DNA of 21,218 nt from Erythrobacter donghaensis (lineage in GTDB: Bacteria > Pseudomonadota > Alphaproteobacteria > Sphingomonadales > Sphingomonadaceae): assembly GCF_001557325.1 (NCBI RefSeq), contig NZ_LSJS01000023.1:1-21218 (forward strand), in the 5' to 3' direction. Positions 1 through 8,389 of this stretch are shown piece after piece. The notes under the pieces are model-generated. The model saw only the letters and a list, made by a program, of their open reading frames with translations, was not told where the DNA came from and did not search any database. Every line of letters starts with the position of its first letter. Position 1 is the first letter of the stretch. The position numbers were made by a program, and so were the translations under genes.

Positions 1-675
1 GGGGTGGGGTGCAGCTTTGCCTGGCTCAGCAACAATCCGGTGATCGACCGCGCGAGGAACGTGCTTGCCGCCGCTTTCCTCAAATCGGATGCGACGCACC
101 TCGTCTTCATCGACGGCGACGTCGGCTTCGTGCCCGAGGAGCTGCTCGCGCTGGCGGCGCGCATGGCCGCGGATGATCGCCTCGCGGTGGTCGGCGCGCC
201 CTATCCCAAGCGGAAGATCAACTGGAACCTGGTCGCCTCGGCCGCGGCCAAGGGGCTGGCCGAGGGCAACCCTGCCGCGCTCGAGAAATTCTCAGGCCTG
301 TTCCCGCTCGAACCGCTCGAGCCGGCGGCGAGCTTCGCGCTCGACCAGCCGATCGAGCTTAAGCACACCGGCACCGGGCTGATGGTGATCCGCCGCGACG
401 TGATCGAAAGCCTCGCCGCGCGCCACCCGGAACTGGCCTACAGCGCCGACGCGCTCGACCGCGAGAGCGGGCTGGTGGGCGAGACGCTCGCGGCGCTGTT
501 CCACCCGATGATCGATCCCGACACCGGGCACATGCTGTCCGACGACTACGCCTTCTGCCACCGTGTGCGCGCCGCCGGTTTCCGCATCTGGCTCGCGCCG
601 TGGATGCGCACCTCGCACACCGGCCCGGCGCGCTTTGCCGCCACGCTTTGCGACCTTGCTGCCCTCAACACCTGA
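1..675 (+). CDS. Glycosyltransferase-like protein, 5' partial
   Basis: The reading frame is open to the left edge, so the true start lies outside the window; the GTG at position 4 is probably internal, because the conserved part of the fold is already under way there. A short hydrophobic strand followed by VFIDGDVGF (about residues 34-42 counted from position 4) resembles the nucleotide-sugar and metal-binding DxD segment of GT-A fold glycosyltransferases. Further on, TGLMVIRRDV and SDDYAFCHRVRAAGFRIW resemble the later part of GT-A-like proteins, where an acidic pair precedes a helix and a final strand. The substrate cannot be told. It ends 33 bases before gcvPA on the same strand; no functional link to glycine cleavage is evident. 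A nucleotidyl or glycosyl transferase role is family inference only. Confidence 0.7.
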   Translation, partial: GVGCSFAWLSNNPVIDRARNVLAAAFLKSDATHLVFIDGDVGFVPEELLALAARMAADDRLAVVGAPYPKRKINWNLVASAAAKGLAEGNPAALEKFSGLFPLEPLEPAASFALDQPIELKHTGTGLMVIRRDVIESLAARHPELAYSADALDRESGLVGETLAALFHPMIDPDTGHMLSDDYAFCHRVRAAGFRIWLAPWMRTSHTGPARFAATLCDLAALNT

Positions 676-708
676 TCCTCCCACCACCAGCCACGGACAC
701 CCTCTCCC

Positions 709-2082
709 ATGCGCTACCTCCCCCTCACCGATAACGACCGGCAGGCCATGCTGGCGAAAATCGGCGCTTCGACCATCGACGACCTGTTCGTCGATGTGCC
801 CGAAGTCGCCCGTCTGGACGGCCCGATCCACGGGTTGCCGATGCACGCGAGCGAGATGGCGGTCGAACGCCACATGAAGGCGCTCGCCGCGAAGAACCTG
901 GTGGCGGGCGAGGTGCCCTTCTTCCTCGGCGCGGGGGCCTATCGCCACCATGTGCCGGCGAGCGTCGACACCATCATCCAGCGCGGCGAGTTCCTGACCG
1001 CCTACACGCCCTACCAGCCGGAAATCGCGCAGGGCACGCTGCAGATGCTGTTCGAGTTCCAGACGCAGGTCGCACGCCTCTATGGCTGCGCGGTGGCGAA
1101 CGCCTCGCTCTATGACGGCTCGACCGCGTGCTGGGAGGCCGTCGCGATGGCGACCCGCGTCACCAAGCGCAAGCGGGCGGTGCTCTCGGGCGCGCTGCAT
1201 CCGCACTATGCGCAGGTGGTGAAGACCATGGCGCACTTCACCGGCGACGAGATCGCCGATGCGCTCCCGGCGATCACCGCCGAGCCCGACCTCGATGGTC
1301 TGATCGCCCGGATCGACGGGGACACCGCCTGCGTCGTGGTGCAATATCCCGACATCCTCGGCCGGATCGCCGATCTCACCCCGGTCGCCGAAGCCGCCCA
1401 TGCCAAGGGCGCTCTGCTGGTGGTGGTGAACACCGAGCCGGTGGCGCTGGGCGCGATCAAGTCGCCCGGTGAAATGGGCGCGGATATCGTGGTGGGCGAG
1501 GGGCAGTCGCTCGGCGTCGGCCTGCAATTCGGCGGGCCCTACCTTGGCCTCTTCGCCGTGCGCGATCCCAAGCATGTGCGCCAGATGCCCGGCCGCTTGT
1601 GCGGCGAGACGACGGACGCCGAGGGCAAGCGCGGCTTCGTCCTCACCCTCTCGACTCGCGAACAGCACATTCGCCGCGAGAAGGCGACCAGCAACATCTG
1701 CACCAACTCGGGGCTGTGCGCGCTCGCCTTCACCGTCCACATGACGCTGCTGGGCGAGCGGGGCCTGCGCGAGCTCGCGGCGGAGAACCACCGCCTCGCC
1801 TGCCTTGCCGCCGATCGCCTCGCCAAGGTGCCGGGGGTCGCGGTGCTCAACAATGCCTTCTTCAACGAGTTCACCCTGATGCTCGGCGGCAAGCCCGCCC
1901 GCGAAATCATCCGCGACCTCGCCGACCGGGGCGTCCTTGGCGGGGTGTCGCTCGGAAGGCTCTATCCCGGGGTCGAGGCGCTCGAACATGCGCTGCTTGT
2001 CGCCGTGACCGAGACCACCACCGAGGAAGATATCGAACGGCTCGCCGAAGAGCTCGAAGCCAGCATCAAGGAGACCGTGTGA
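709..2082 (+). CDS. gcvPA: Glycine dehydrogenase (decarboxylating) subunit 1
   Basis: This 457-residue protein is the N-terminal half of the split P-protein of the glycine cleavage system, which decarboxylates glycine and passes the aminomethyl group to lipoyl-GcvH. Recognisable blocks are [16 protein letters not shown] (about residues 67-82), [16 protein letters not shown] (about 102-117), [14 protein letters not shown] (about 134-147) and a C-terminal [16 protein letters not shown] block (about 326-341). Length fits the usual 440-460 residues of subunit 1. It carries no PLP lysine; that lies in GcvPB, whose ATG overlaps this stop by one base, so translation is probably coupled. The ATG start is supported by the conserved MRYLPLT N-terminus, although no strong Shine-Dalgarno sequence precedes it. 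gcvT and gcvH are not in the window. Confidence 0.96.
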   Translation: MRYLPLTDNDRQAMLAKIGASTIDDLFVDVPEVARLDGPIHGLPMHASEMAVERHMKALAAKNLVAGEVPFFLGAGAYRHHVPASVDTIIQRGEFLTAYTPYQPEIAQGTLQMLFEFQTQVARLYGCAVANASLYDGSTACWEAVAMATRVTKRKRAVLSGALHPHYAQVVKTMAHFTGDEIADALPAITAEPDLDGLIARIDGDTACVVVQYPDILGRIADLTPVAEAAHAKGALLVVVNTEPVALGAIKSPGEMGADIVVGEGQSLGVGLQFGGPYLGLFAVRDPKHVRQMPGRLCGETTDAEGKRGFVLTLSTREQHIRREKATSNICTNSGLCALAFTVHMTLLGERGLRELAAENHRLACLAADRLAKVPGVAVLNNAFFNEFTLMLGGKPAREIIRDLADRGVLGGVSLGRLYPGVEALEHALLVAVTETTTEEDIERLAEELEASIKETV

Positions 2083-3635
2083 TGAACGCCCCCAACACCT
2101 CCGGCTGGAAGCCCGAAATGACCCCGGCGGACGGGATGCATTCCGGCCCCGTCACCACCACCGGCAACCGCGGGCTGATGCTCGAGGAGCCGCTGCTGTT
2201 CGAGATCGGCCGCGCGGACGTGACCGGCGTCGACCTGCCCCAGGTGGATGCGAGCGCGCCCACGCGCCTCGGCGGGCTTGCCCGCAGTGAGCCCATCGGC
2301 CTCGTCGGCCTGACCGAGCCCGAGACGGTGCGCCACTACACGCGCCTCAGCCGCCAGAACTACGGGATCGACCTCGGCTTCTTCCCGCTGGGCTCGTGCA
2401 CGATGAAGCACAACCCGCGCCTCAACGAGAAGATGGCGCGGCTGCCGGGGTTTGCGGACATCCACCCGCTCGCGCCCCAGAACGCGGTGCAGGGCGCGCT
2501 CGAGGTGATCCACCAGCTGGGCGGCTGGCTGTGCACCCTCACGGGCATGCCCGCCGTCGCGATGAGCCCCAAGGCGGGGGCGCATGGCGAACTGTGCGGC
2601 ATCCTCGCGATCCGCGCCGCGCACGAGGCCCGCGGCGACGCGCGCGAGGTGGTGCTGGTGCCCGAGAGCGCCCACGGCACCAACCCCGCCACCGCCGCCT
2701 TCGCGGGCTACCGGGTGGAGGATATCCCCGCGACGCCGGAAGGCCGCGTCGATGTCGCCGCATTGAAGGCCCGCCTGGGGCCGGATGTTGCGGGTGTAAT
2801 GATCACCAACCCCAACACCTGCGGTCTGTTCGAGAAGGACTTCCGCGAAATCGCCGATGCGGTCCATGCCGCGGGCGGCTATGTCTATTGCGACGGGGCG
2901 AACTTCAACGCCATCGTCGGCAAGGTGCGCCCGGGCGATCTCGGGGTCGATGCGATGCACATCAACCTCCACAAGACCTTCTCGACCCCGCACGGCGGCG
3001 GCGGGCCGGGCTCGGGGCCGGTGGTGCTGTCCGAAGCGCTCGCCCCCTACGCCCCGCTGCCCTTCATCCGGCAGGACGGCGAGGGGAGCTTCTACCTCGT
3101 CGAGGAAGAGAACCGCGAGGAGCGCGGGCCGAGCTTCGGGCGCATGACCGCCTTCCACGGCCAGATGGGCATGTTCACCCGCGCACTCACCTACATGCTC
3201 AGCCACGGCGCGGATGGCCTGAAGCAGGTCGCCGAGGATGCGGTGCTCAACGCGAACTACATCCTGCGCAGCATGGAGGACATCCTCCATGCGCCGTTCG
3301 GCGCCAGCGGCCCGTGCATGCACGAAGCCCTGTTCGGCGACAAGGACTTCACCAATGGCCTCTCGACGCTCGATGTGGCGAAGGGCCTGATCGACGAGGG
3401 CTATCACCCGATGACGGTGTATTTCCCGCTGGTGGTCCACGGCGCGATGCTGGTCGAGCCGACCGAGACCGAGAGCAAGGCCGCGATCGACCAGTTCATC
3501 GCGGCCTTCCGCGGTGTGGTCGAGCGCGCGCTGGCGGGGGACGAGGCGCTGAAGCAGGCGCCCTATTACTCGCCGCGGCGCAGGCTCGATGAAACCGGTG
3601 CGGCAAGGAAGCCGAAGCTCGCTTACGAGGGATGA
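2082..3635 (+). CDS. gcvPB: Glycine dehydrogenase (decarboxylating) subunit 2
   Basis: This 517-residue protein is the C-terminal, PLP-binding half of the split P-protein and forms a heterotetramer with GcvPA in the cytoplasm. The PLP lysine is K298 in the motif INLHKTFSTPHGGGGPGSGP. Other conserved blocks are GFFPLGSCTMKHNPRLNE (about 99-116), ESAHGTNPATAAFAGY (195-210) and YCDGANFNAI (269-278). The start at 2082 lies within the TGATG overlap with the gcvPA stop; the frame is open much further upstream, but that extension only overlaps gcvPA in another frame. Length is typical for subunit 2. The gene ends before a G/C-rich inverted repeat shared with the converging flippase gene. Confidence 0.97.
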   Translation: MNAPNTSGWKPEMTPADGMHSGPVTTTGNRGLMLEEPLLFEIGRADVTGVDLPQVDASAPTRLGGLARSEPIGLVGLTEPETVRHYTRLSRQNYGIDLGFFPLGSCTMKHNPRLNEKMARLPGFADIHPLAPQNAVQGALEVIHQLGGWLCTLTGMPAVAMSPKAGAHGELCGILAIRAAHEARGDAREVVLVPESAHGTNPATAAFAGYRVEDIPATPEGRVDVAALKARLGPDVAGVMITNPNTCGLFEKDFREIADAVHAAGGYVYCDGANFNAIVGKVRPGDLGVDAMHINLHKTFSTPHGGGGPGSGPVVLSEALAPYAPLPFIRQDGEGSFYLVEEENREERGPSFGRMTAFHGQMGMFTRALTYMLSHGADGLKQVAEDAVLNANYILRSMEDILHAPFGASGPCMHEALFGDKDFTNGLSTLDVAKGLIDEGYHPMTVYFPLVVHGAMLVEPTETESKAAIDQFIAAFRGVVERALAGDEALKQAPYYSPRRRLDETGAARKPKLAYEG

Positions 3636-3642
3636 CGCCCTT

Positions 3643-3759
3643 CTCCCCCTCCCCTTGCGGGAGGGGGCCGGGGGGAGGGGGCTCCACGCCAGCGGCCACG
3701 CGGCGAGGCCTTCGGCCTCGTCCCCTCCCCCAACCCCCTCCCGCAAGGGGAGGGGGGAG
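3643..3759. repeat. Long G/C-rich intergenic inverted repeat, possible bidirectional terminator
   Basis: Arms at about 3643-3680 and 3721-3759 are near-perfect reverse complements of roughly 36 bases; each contains CTCCCCTTGCGGGAGGGG, itself a small palindrome. Between them, 3704-3720 forms a perfect 7-bp stem with a TTC loop (CGAGGCC / GGCCTCG). The element fills almost the whole 124-bp gap between the converging stops of gcvPB and the flippase gene, where a transcription block for both strands would be useful. There is no clear T-tract, so intrinsic termination is not assured. Similar G/C-rich palindromes recur in alphaproteobacterial, including sphingomonad, intergenic regions; that statement is from general knowledge, not from this window. 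Confidence 0.8.
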
Positions 3760-5064
3760 TCAGCGAGCTGGCGGAACCTTGTCCGCCCCTTCTTCGTCAG
3801 GCTCGACCACCAGCCGGAACTGCTTGAGGTTCACGATCGCGACGTAGAAGCCGACCACCGCGAGCAGGCTCGATCCAAGTACCGCGAAGCCTGCGCCCTG
3901 CGCGCCCTTCCAGTCGATCGCCATCTCGAGCATCAGGAGCGCAAGGATCGTCGGGAACAGGCGGACGAGGAAGGCGACATGGGCCTTGCCCGCCGAGATC
4001 AGTAGGCTTTCGAGGCTCGCCCCGACCAGCTCGACCGCGCCCGCAATGCTGAGGATGATCATCGCCCAGTAGAAGCCGGTGAACTGCTCGCCCGCGATCA
4101 GCGCGAGGCCGGGGCGGCCGAACAGGATCGCGGTGACCACTGCCGTCACCCCGGCAATCGCGGCGATGTTCGCCATGCGCCGCGCGATCTCGACCGCGCC
4201 GCTCTTGGATTGCACCAGCTCGGGCAGGATCGCCTTGGAGATCGTCTGCGCCAGCGCGATCAGCGCCACGCCCAATTGGTTGGCGATGCGGAAGCCGCCC
4301 GCGAGATAGGCCCCACCGAAGGTGCCCACCAGCAGGATCATCACCTGCTTGCCCGCCACCGCAAGGCTGCTCGACAGGTTGGTCGAGACCACGAAGCGCC
4401 ACACGCCCTTGTGACGCGCGGGGATCGCCTTGAGGCTGACCGAGGCAAGGCTCAGCGGCTGCACCCGCACCGCGACCGCCCACAGCGCCAACGCCGTGCC
4501 GATTTCGGAAGCGGCGAAGGCGAGGATGAAACCGGTCACGTCGGGCATCAGCCACCATGCGAGCCCCGCACCCACGGCGCGGATCACCGGCTGCACCGCC
4601 TCGGCCCAGGTCGCCCTGCCATACTCGTTGTGGAGCCGCAGCATGCCCGTGGGCGTGGTGCGGATCGTCGCGACCGAGATCACGCAATACCAGAAGGTCA
4701 GCCACAGCAATTGTGCCGGCACGTCGAGCCACAGCGGCGCGGTCAGCACCAGCACGGCGGCGGCAATGGTTCCGCCCGCGAAGGACAGCAGGTCGAGCGC
4801 CACGGCAAAGCCCGTCGCCTCGCGGGCGCGGGCGATGTCGACCCCGGGGTTCTCAGGGTCGGCGCCCCAGCGGACGATGAACTGCCAGGTCTGGAAGCTC
4901 GAAAAGCCGGTCACCGCCTGCCCCAGCGCGATGATCAGCGCGAAATGGCCGAAACCGTCGGTCCCCAGCGTGCGCGCGGCGATGGCGAGGTAGAGCAGGC
5001 TCAGCACGGCGTTGAACCCGCGCCCGCCGAGCAGCCAGCCCATGTTGGCGAAAACCTGCTTCAT
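3760..5064 (-). CDS. Polysaccharide/lipid-linked oligosaccharide flippase-like membrane protein (MOP superfamily)
   Basis: The 434-residue protein is highly hydrophobic, with many predicted membrane helices along its length. The N-terminus shows GWLLGGRGFNAVLSLLYLAI followed by ARTLGTDGFGHFAL, typical of Wzx/RfbX-type polysaccharide exporters in the MOP flippase superfamily. Such proteins move lipid-linked glycans across the inner membrane. A charged C-terminus (VVEPDEEGADKVPPAR) is probably cytoplasmic. Length agrees with the 400-500 residues usual for the family. It is transcribed toward gcvPB and separated from it only by the inverted repeat. The start at 5064 has only a weak upstream AGAG; a second in-frame ATG seven codons in is possible. 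No glycan genes adjoin it except the partial glycosyltransferase at the left edge, so the substrate is unknown. Confidence 0.88.
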   Translation of the reverse strand: MKQVFANMGWLLGGRGFNAVLSLLYLAIAARTLGTDGFGHFALIIALGQAVTGFSSFQTWQFIVRWGADPENPGVDIARAREATGFAVALDLLSFAGGTIAAAVLVLTAPLWLDVPAQLLWLTFWYCVISVATIRTTPTGMLRLHNEYGRATWAEAVQPVIRAVGAGLAWWLMPDVTGFILAFAASEIGTALALWAVAVRVQPLSLASVSLKAIPARHKGVWRFVVSTNLSSSLAVAGKQVMILLVGTFGGAYLAGGFRIANQLGVALIALAQTISKAILPELVQSKSGAVEIARRMANIAAIAGVTAVVTAILFGRPGLALIAGEQFTGFYWAMIILSIAGAVELVGASLESLLISAGKAHVAFLVRLFPTILALLMLEMAIDWKGAQGAGFAVLGSSLLAVVGFYVAIVNLKQFRLVVEPDEEGADKVPPAR

Positions 5065-5194
5065 GGGCTCTAGCGCGCGAGGCTGGCGCGCGCGGCGGAC
5101 AGGGGCAGGCTGGGCATGGGCGGGGCCTTAGCCGGAAAGCGCGCGATTAGCCAAGAGCGGATTGCGAAGGGTTCGCAGGCGTTGCGGGCGCGGG

Positions 5195-5665
5195 TCAGGC
5201 GGGGCAGCGCTTGAGGCGCAGCGGCACGGGCATGCCTACCCTGTCTTCGAACGGCAAGATCAGCCGTTCGTCAGCGCCCTGGCCCATGAGGGACAGGGTA
5301 ATGGTCGTTTCCCATTGTTCGCCCTCGCCTTCCATCGCGAGGCCGATCAGCGCTTCGCCGTCCGGGCTTTCGGTAACGTGGGTGAGCGTGCCGTAACTCT
5401 CGATGAAGCCGATACCGTTCGGCGCGATTCTCAGCAGGAAGTCGGACTCCGGCGCGCAGGTGCCGGTCTCGCTATCCCACACGCCGAGGAAGCGCGCGGG
5501 GATGGTGGCAGCGGAAGGCGGGGCCGCGACCGCGGCGGAGCTGGCTGCGCCGCCCGGTGCCGCCGCATCCCGATCGCCCGCGGAGGCGGTCGTGGCCAGA
5601 GCGGAGCCGACAGCGAGCGCCGCTAGCCGCATGCGCGGCCTGCGCGCTCTTGCCGCCTGTGCCAT
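5195..5665 (-). CDS. Small exported protein of unknown function
   Basis: This is a 156-residue protein that I do not recognise. The N-terminus has several arginines followed by a hydrophobic stretch (MRLAALAVGSALATTASAG), a plausible signal peptide with cleavage after ASA, then an Ala/Pro-rich linker. The mature part starts around FLGVWDSETGTCAPESDFLL, with two cysteines (one here, one near the C-terminal RCPA) that could pair in the periplasm. I chose the ATG at 5665 because AAGGA sits 8 bases upstream; an ATG two codons earlier (5671) is too close to that site, and an internal ATG at the start of the hydrophobic stretch is also possible. It lies 130 bases from the flippase start and on the same strand. 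Function is unknown; no catalytic motif is visible. Confidence 0.75.
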   Translation of the reverse strand: MAQAARARRPRMRLAALAVGSALATTASAGDRDAAAPGGAASSAAVAAPPSAATIPARFLGVWDSETGTCAPESDFLLRIAPNGIGFIESYGTLTHVTESPDGEALIGLAMEGEGEQWETTITLSLMGQGADERLILPFEDRVGMPVPLRLKRCPA

Positions 5666-5795
5666 AATCATGTTCCTTCTCTCGCTGCCGCAAGTCTGCC
5701 CACCCCGAGGGGCGCGCGAAACTTGCCAGCACAGACAGAAAGCCGATCACATGGGGGCTGTCTTTCGCGTTACCACGCGGCGACCCGCACCCGCC

Positions 5796-7289
5796 TCACC
5801 CCATGGTCGGGATGACGAAGGCGTTTGAGCCATCCCCCCCGCCGTCGGGCCAGCGCTGGGTGATCTTCTTGTTCTTGGTCCAGAACCGCAGCCCTTCCAC
5901 GCCGTACTGGTCGATATCGCCGAAGCCCGAACGCTTCCACCCGCCGAAGGAGTGGTAGGCGACCGGAACCGGGATCGGCACATTGATCCCGACCATGCCG
6001 ACGTTCACCCGCGCCGCGAATTCGCGCGCGGCGTGGCCGTTTCGGGTGAAGATCGCGACGCCGTTGCCATACTGGTGCTCGCTGGGGAGGCGCACCGCTT
6101 CCTCGAAATCATGCGCGCGCACGATCTGGAGCACGGGGCCGAAGATCTCCTCCTGATAGGAGCGCATCTGCGGCGTGACGCGGTCGATCAGCGTCGGGCC
6201 GACGAAGAAGCCCTTCTCGTGGCCTTGCAGCGTGAACCCGCGCCCGTCGACGACGATCTCGGCGCCCTCTTCCTCGGCGGTGGTGATCCACTGTTCGATC
6301 CGCGCCTTGTGTTCGGGCGTGACGACCGGGCCGTAATCGGCCTCGGGATCGTTGGAGACACCGATCCGCAGGCCCGCAATCGACTTGAGCAGCTTTTCCT
6401 TGAGCTTTTCGGCCGTCTCCTCGCCCACTGGCACCACCACGGGCAGCGCCATGCAGCGCTCCCCCGCCGAGCCGAAGGCCGCGCCGGTGAGATCGGTGAC
6501 GACCTGGTCGAGGTCGGCATCGGGCAACACGATCCCGTGGTTCTTCGCCCCGCCGAAGGCCTGCACGCGCTTGTTGTTGGCCGAGCCGCGCGCGTAGATG
6601 TACTGCGCGATGTCGGAGCTCCCCACGAAGCTGATCGCGGCGATATCGGGGTGGTCGATGATGGCATCGACCATCTCCTTGTCGCCGTGGACGACCTGTA
6701 GAAGGCCTTCAGGAGCACCCGCTTCGAGGAACAGTTCGGCGAGCCGCACCGGCACACTAGGATCGCGTTCCGAGGGCTTTAGGATGAAGGCGTTGCCCGC
6801 CGCGCACGCCATCCCGAACATCCACATCGGGATCATCGCCGGGAAGTTGAACGGCGTGATCCCCGCGCCGATCCCGAGCGGCTGGCGCATCGAATAGACA
6901 TCGATCCCGGGCCCCGCGCCATGCGTGTATTCGCCCTTCATGATCTGCGGCAGGCCGCAGGCATATTCGATCACCTCAAGCCCGCGCTGCACGTCGCCGC
7001 GCGCGTCGGGAACGGTCTTGCCGTGTTCGCTCGAAAGCATTTCGGCCAGCGACTGCATGTTCGCCTCGACCAACTCCTTGAAGGCGAACATCACCCGCGC
7101 GCGGCGCTGCGGGTTGGTGGCGGCCCAACCGGGCTGGACGCGCTTGGCGGTTTCTACCGCGCGGGCGAGCAGCGCGGCATCGCCGAGCGCAACCTCGGCC
7201 TGCACCTCGCCGGTCGAGGGGTTCCAGATGGCGTGCTTGCGGGTGGGGGCGGGGCTGTCGCCGACGATGAAGTGGTCGATCTGACGCAT
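5796..7289 (-). CDS. mmsA: Methylmalonate-semialdehyde dehydrogenase (CoA-acylating)
   Basis: This 497-residue aldehyde dehydrogenase is of the CoA-dependent type, which oxidises (methyl)malonate semialdehyde to propionyl- or acetyl-CoA in valine, inositol and beta-alanine breakdown. Visible landmarks are ITPFNFPAMIPMWM (about 144-157), the NAD-binding FVGSSDIAQYIY (221-232), QAFGGAKNH (243-251) where most ALDHs have the general-base Glu but this subfamily does not, and the nucleophile C279 in FGSAGERCMALPVVVPVG. The ATG at 7289 has AGGAG upstream and begins MRQIDHFIVG as in relatives; a longer frame to 7373 lacks family similarity. It is divergent from the SMP-30 gene with a 140-bp shared upstream region. 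No other valine-degradation genes are nearby. Confidence 0.95.
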   Translation of the reverse strand: MRQIDHFIVGDSPAPTRKHAIWNPSTGEVQAEVALGDAALLARAVETAKRVQPGWAATNPQRRARVMFAFKELVEANMQSLAEMLSSEHGKTVPDARGDVQRGLEVIEYACGLPQIMKGEYTHGAGPGIDVYSMRQPLGIGAGITPFNFPAMIPMWMFGMACAAGNAFILKPSERDPSVPVRLAELFLEAGAPEGLLQVVHGDKEMVDAIIDHPDIAAISFVGSSDIAQYIYARGSANNKRVQAFGGAKNHGIVLPDADLDQVVTDLTGAAFGSAGERCMALPVVVPVGEETAEKLKEKLLKSIAGLRIGVSNDPEADYGPVVTPEHKARIEQWITTAEEEGAEIVVDGRGFTLQGHEKGFFVGPTLIDRVTPQMRSYQEEIFGPVLQIVRAHDFEEAVRLPSEHQYGNGVAIFTRNGHAAREFAARVNVGMVGINVPIPVPVAYHSFGGWKRSGFGDIDQYGVEGLRFWTKNKKITQRWPDGGGDGSNAFVIPTMG

Positions 7290-7429
7290 GTGGGGCTCTC
7301 CTGTCTCGCGCCCCCAATGCCCCCCGAGGGCGATGCTTGCAAGCCTCGCCGAACCCCTCAAAAGTGCTGGCACGCGATCGCGCGGCGGGGCAGTGTCGGG
7401 GCAGGACGAAACGAGCGGAGAGGTACGCG

Positions 7430-8389
7430 ATGGGCAGGCTTCGGACAGGCATCGGCATCGCCGCAGCCACCCTGCTGGCGAGCGCCGCGCCCGCGCAGGA
7501 GAGCGCCGGGGCGAGTGCGCAAGGGACGCTGGTGGTCGCCGAGCCGCGCATCATCGCCGAAAGCCTCGAGACGGTCGCGACCGGCTACACCTTCACCGAG
7601 GGCCCGGCGTGGGACGGCACGCGGCTGATCTTCAGCGACATTCCGGGCGATGCGGTCCATGCTCACACCCCCGGAGAGACCGGCGCGAAGCTGCTCTACG
7701 CGCCCAGCATGAACGCCAACGGCCACACCTTCGACCTTGCAGGCCGCTTGCTCAATGCCGAGCACGGCAGCGGCGCGCTGACCCGCTGGACGCCCGAGGG
7801 CGGGCGGCAGGTGATCGTGGAGGCCTATCAGGGCAAGCGCCTCAACAGCCCCAATGACGTCGTGGTGCGCAGCGACGGGCTGATCCTGTTCACCGACCCG
7901 CCCTATGGCCTCGGCGAGCGCGCGGCCGAGCTGGCGTTTTCGGGCGTCTTCGCGCTCGACGAGGTGACAGGACGGATGATGCTGATCGACGCCGCGCATT
8001 CGCGCCCCAACGGCCTCGCGCTCTCGCCCGACGAGAAGGTGCTCTATGTCGGCGATACCGCGACGCAGACCGTGTGGGCCTATGACCTTGCGGCGGACGG
8101 CACCGCATCGGGCAAGCGGCTGGTGGTCGACGTCACCGACGAGAGCAAGCCGGGCCGGGTCGACGGGCTGCGGGTCGACCGCGAGGGGTTGGTCTATGTC
8201 ACCTGCCCCGGCGGGATCTGCGTGGTCGATCCGGCGCGCCGCGAGGTGATCGAACGGCTCGCCACCCCCAAGCACGCGACCAACCTTGCCTGGGGCGGGC
8301 CCGAGCTGTCCGACCTCTACATTACCGCGCAATCCGATGTGTACCGGGTGAAGACCCGCGCGCGGGGCACCGGATCGTCGAGCCGCTAA
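7430..8389 (+). CDS. Exported SMP-30/gluconolactonase/LRE-family protein
   Basis: The 319-residue protein begins with a signal peptide (about residues 1-23, ending APAQE) and continues as a six-bladed beta-propeller of the SMP-30/gluconolactonase family, calcium- or zinc-dependent lactonases. Likely metal ligands are E57 in YTFTEGPAWDG, N142 in NSPNDVVVRSDG and D245 in RVDGLRVDREG, all in the expected order. TDPPYGLG (about 155-162) is another family signature. The start at 7430 has GGAGAGG upstream and gives a proper signal peptide; the frame is open further 5' but without family similarity. It would hydrolyse a sugar or other lactone in the periplasm; the exact substrate cannot be told. Its stop overlaps the stop of the converging M24 gene by four bases. 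Confidence 0.9.
   Translation: MGRLRTGIGIAAATLLASAAPAQESAGASAQGTLVVAEPRIIAESLETVATGYTFTEGPAWDGTRLIFSDIPGDAVHAHTPGETGAKLLYAPSMNANGHTFDLAGRLLNAEHGSGALTRWTPEGGRQVIVEAYQGKRLNSPNDVVVRSDGLILFTDPPYGLGERAAELAFSGVFALDEVTGRMMLIDAAHSRPNGLALSPDEKVLYVGDTATQTVWAYDLAADGTASGKRLVVDVTDESKPGRVDGLRVDREGLVYVTCPGGICVVDPARREVIERLATPKHATNLAWGGPELSDLYITAQSDVYRVKTRARGTGSSSR

Noticed and set aside
292..3746. Long minus-strand frames opposite gcvPA and gcvPB
   Set aside because: They are codon-bias shadows of the glycine decarboxylase genes, whose conserved motifs fix the coding strand.
5672..5795. Possible terminator stem around AGACAG...CTGTCT downstream of mmsA
   Set aside because: The arms do not pair continuously and there is no T-tract; the similarity is only partial.
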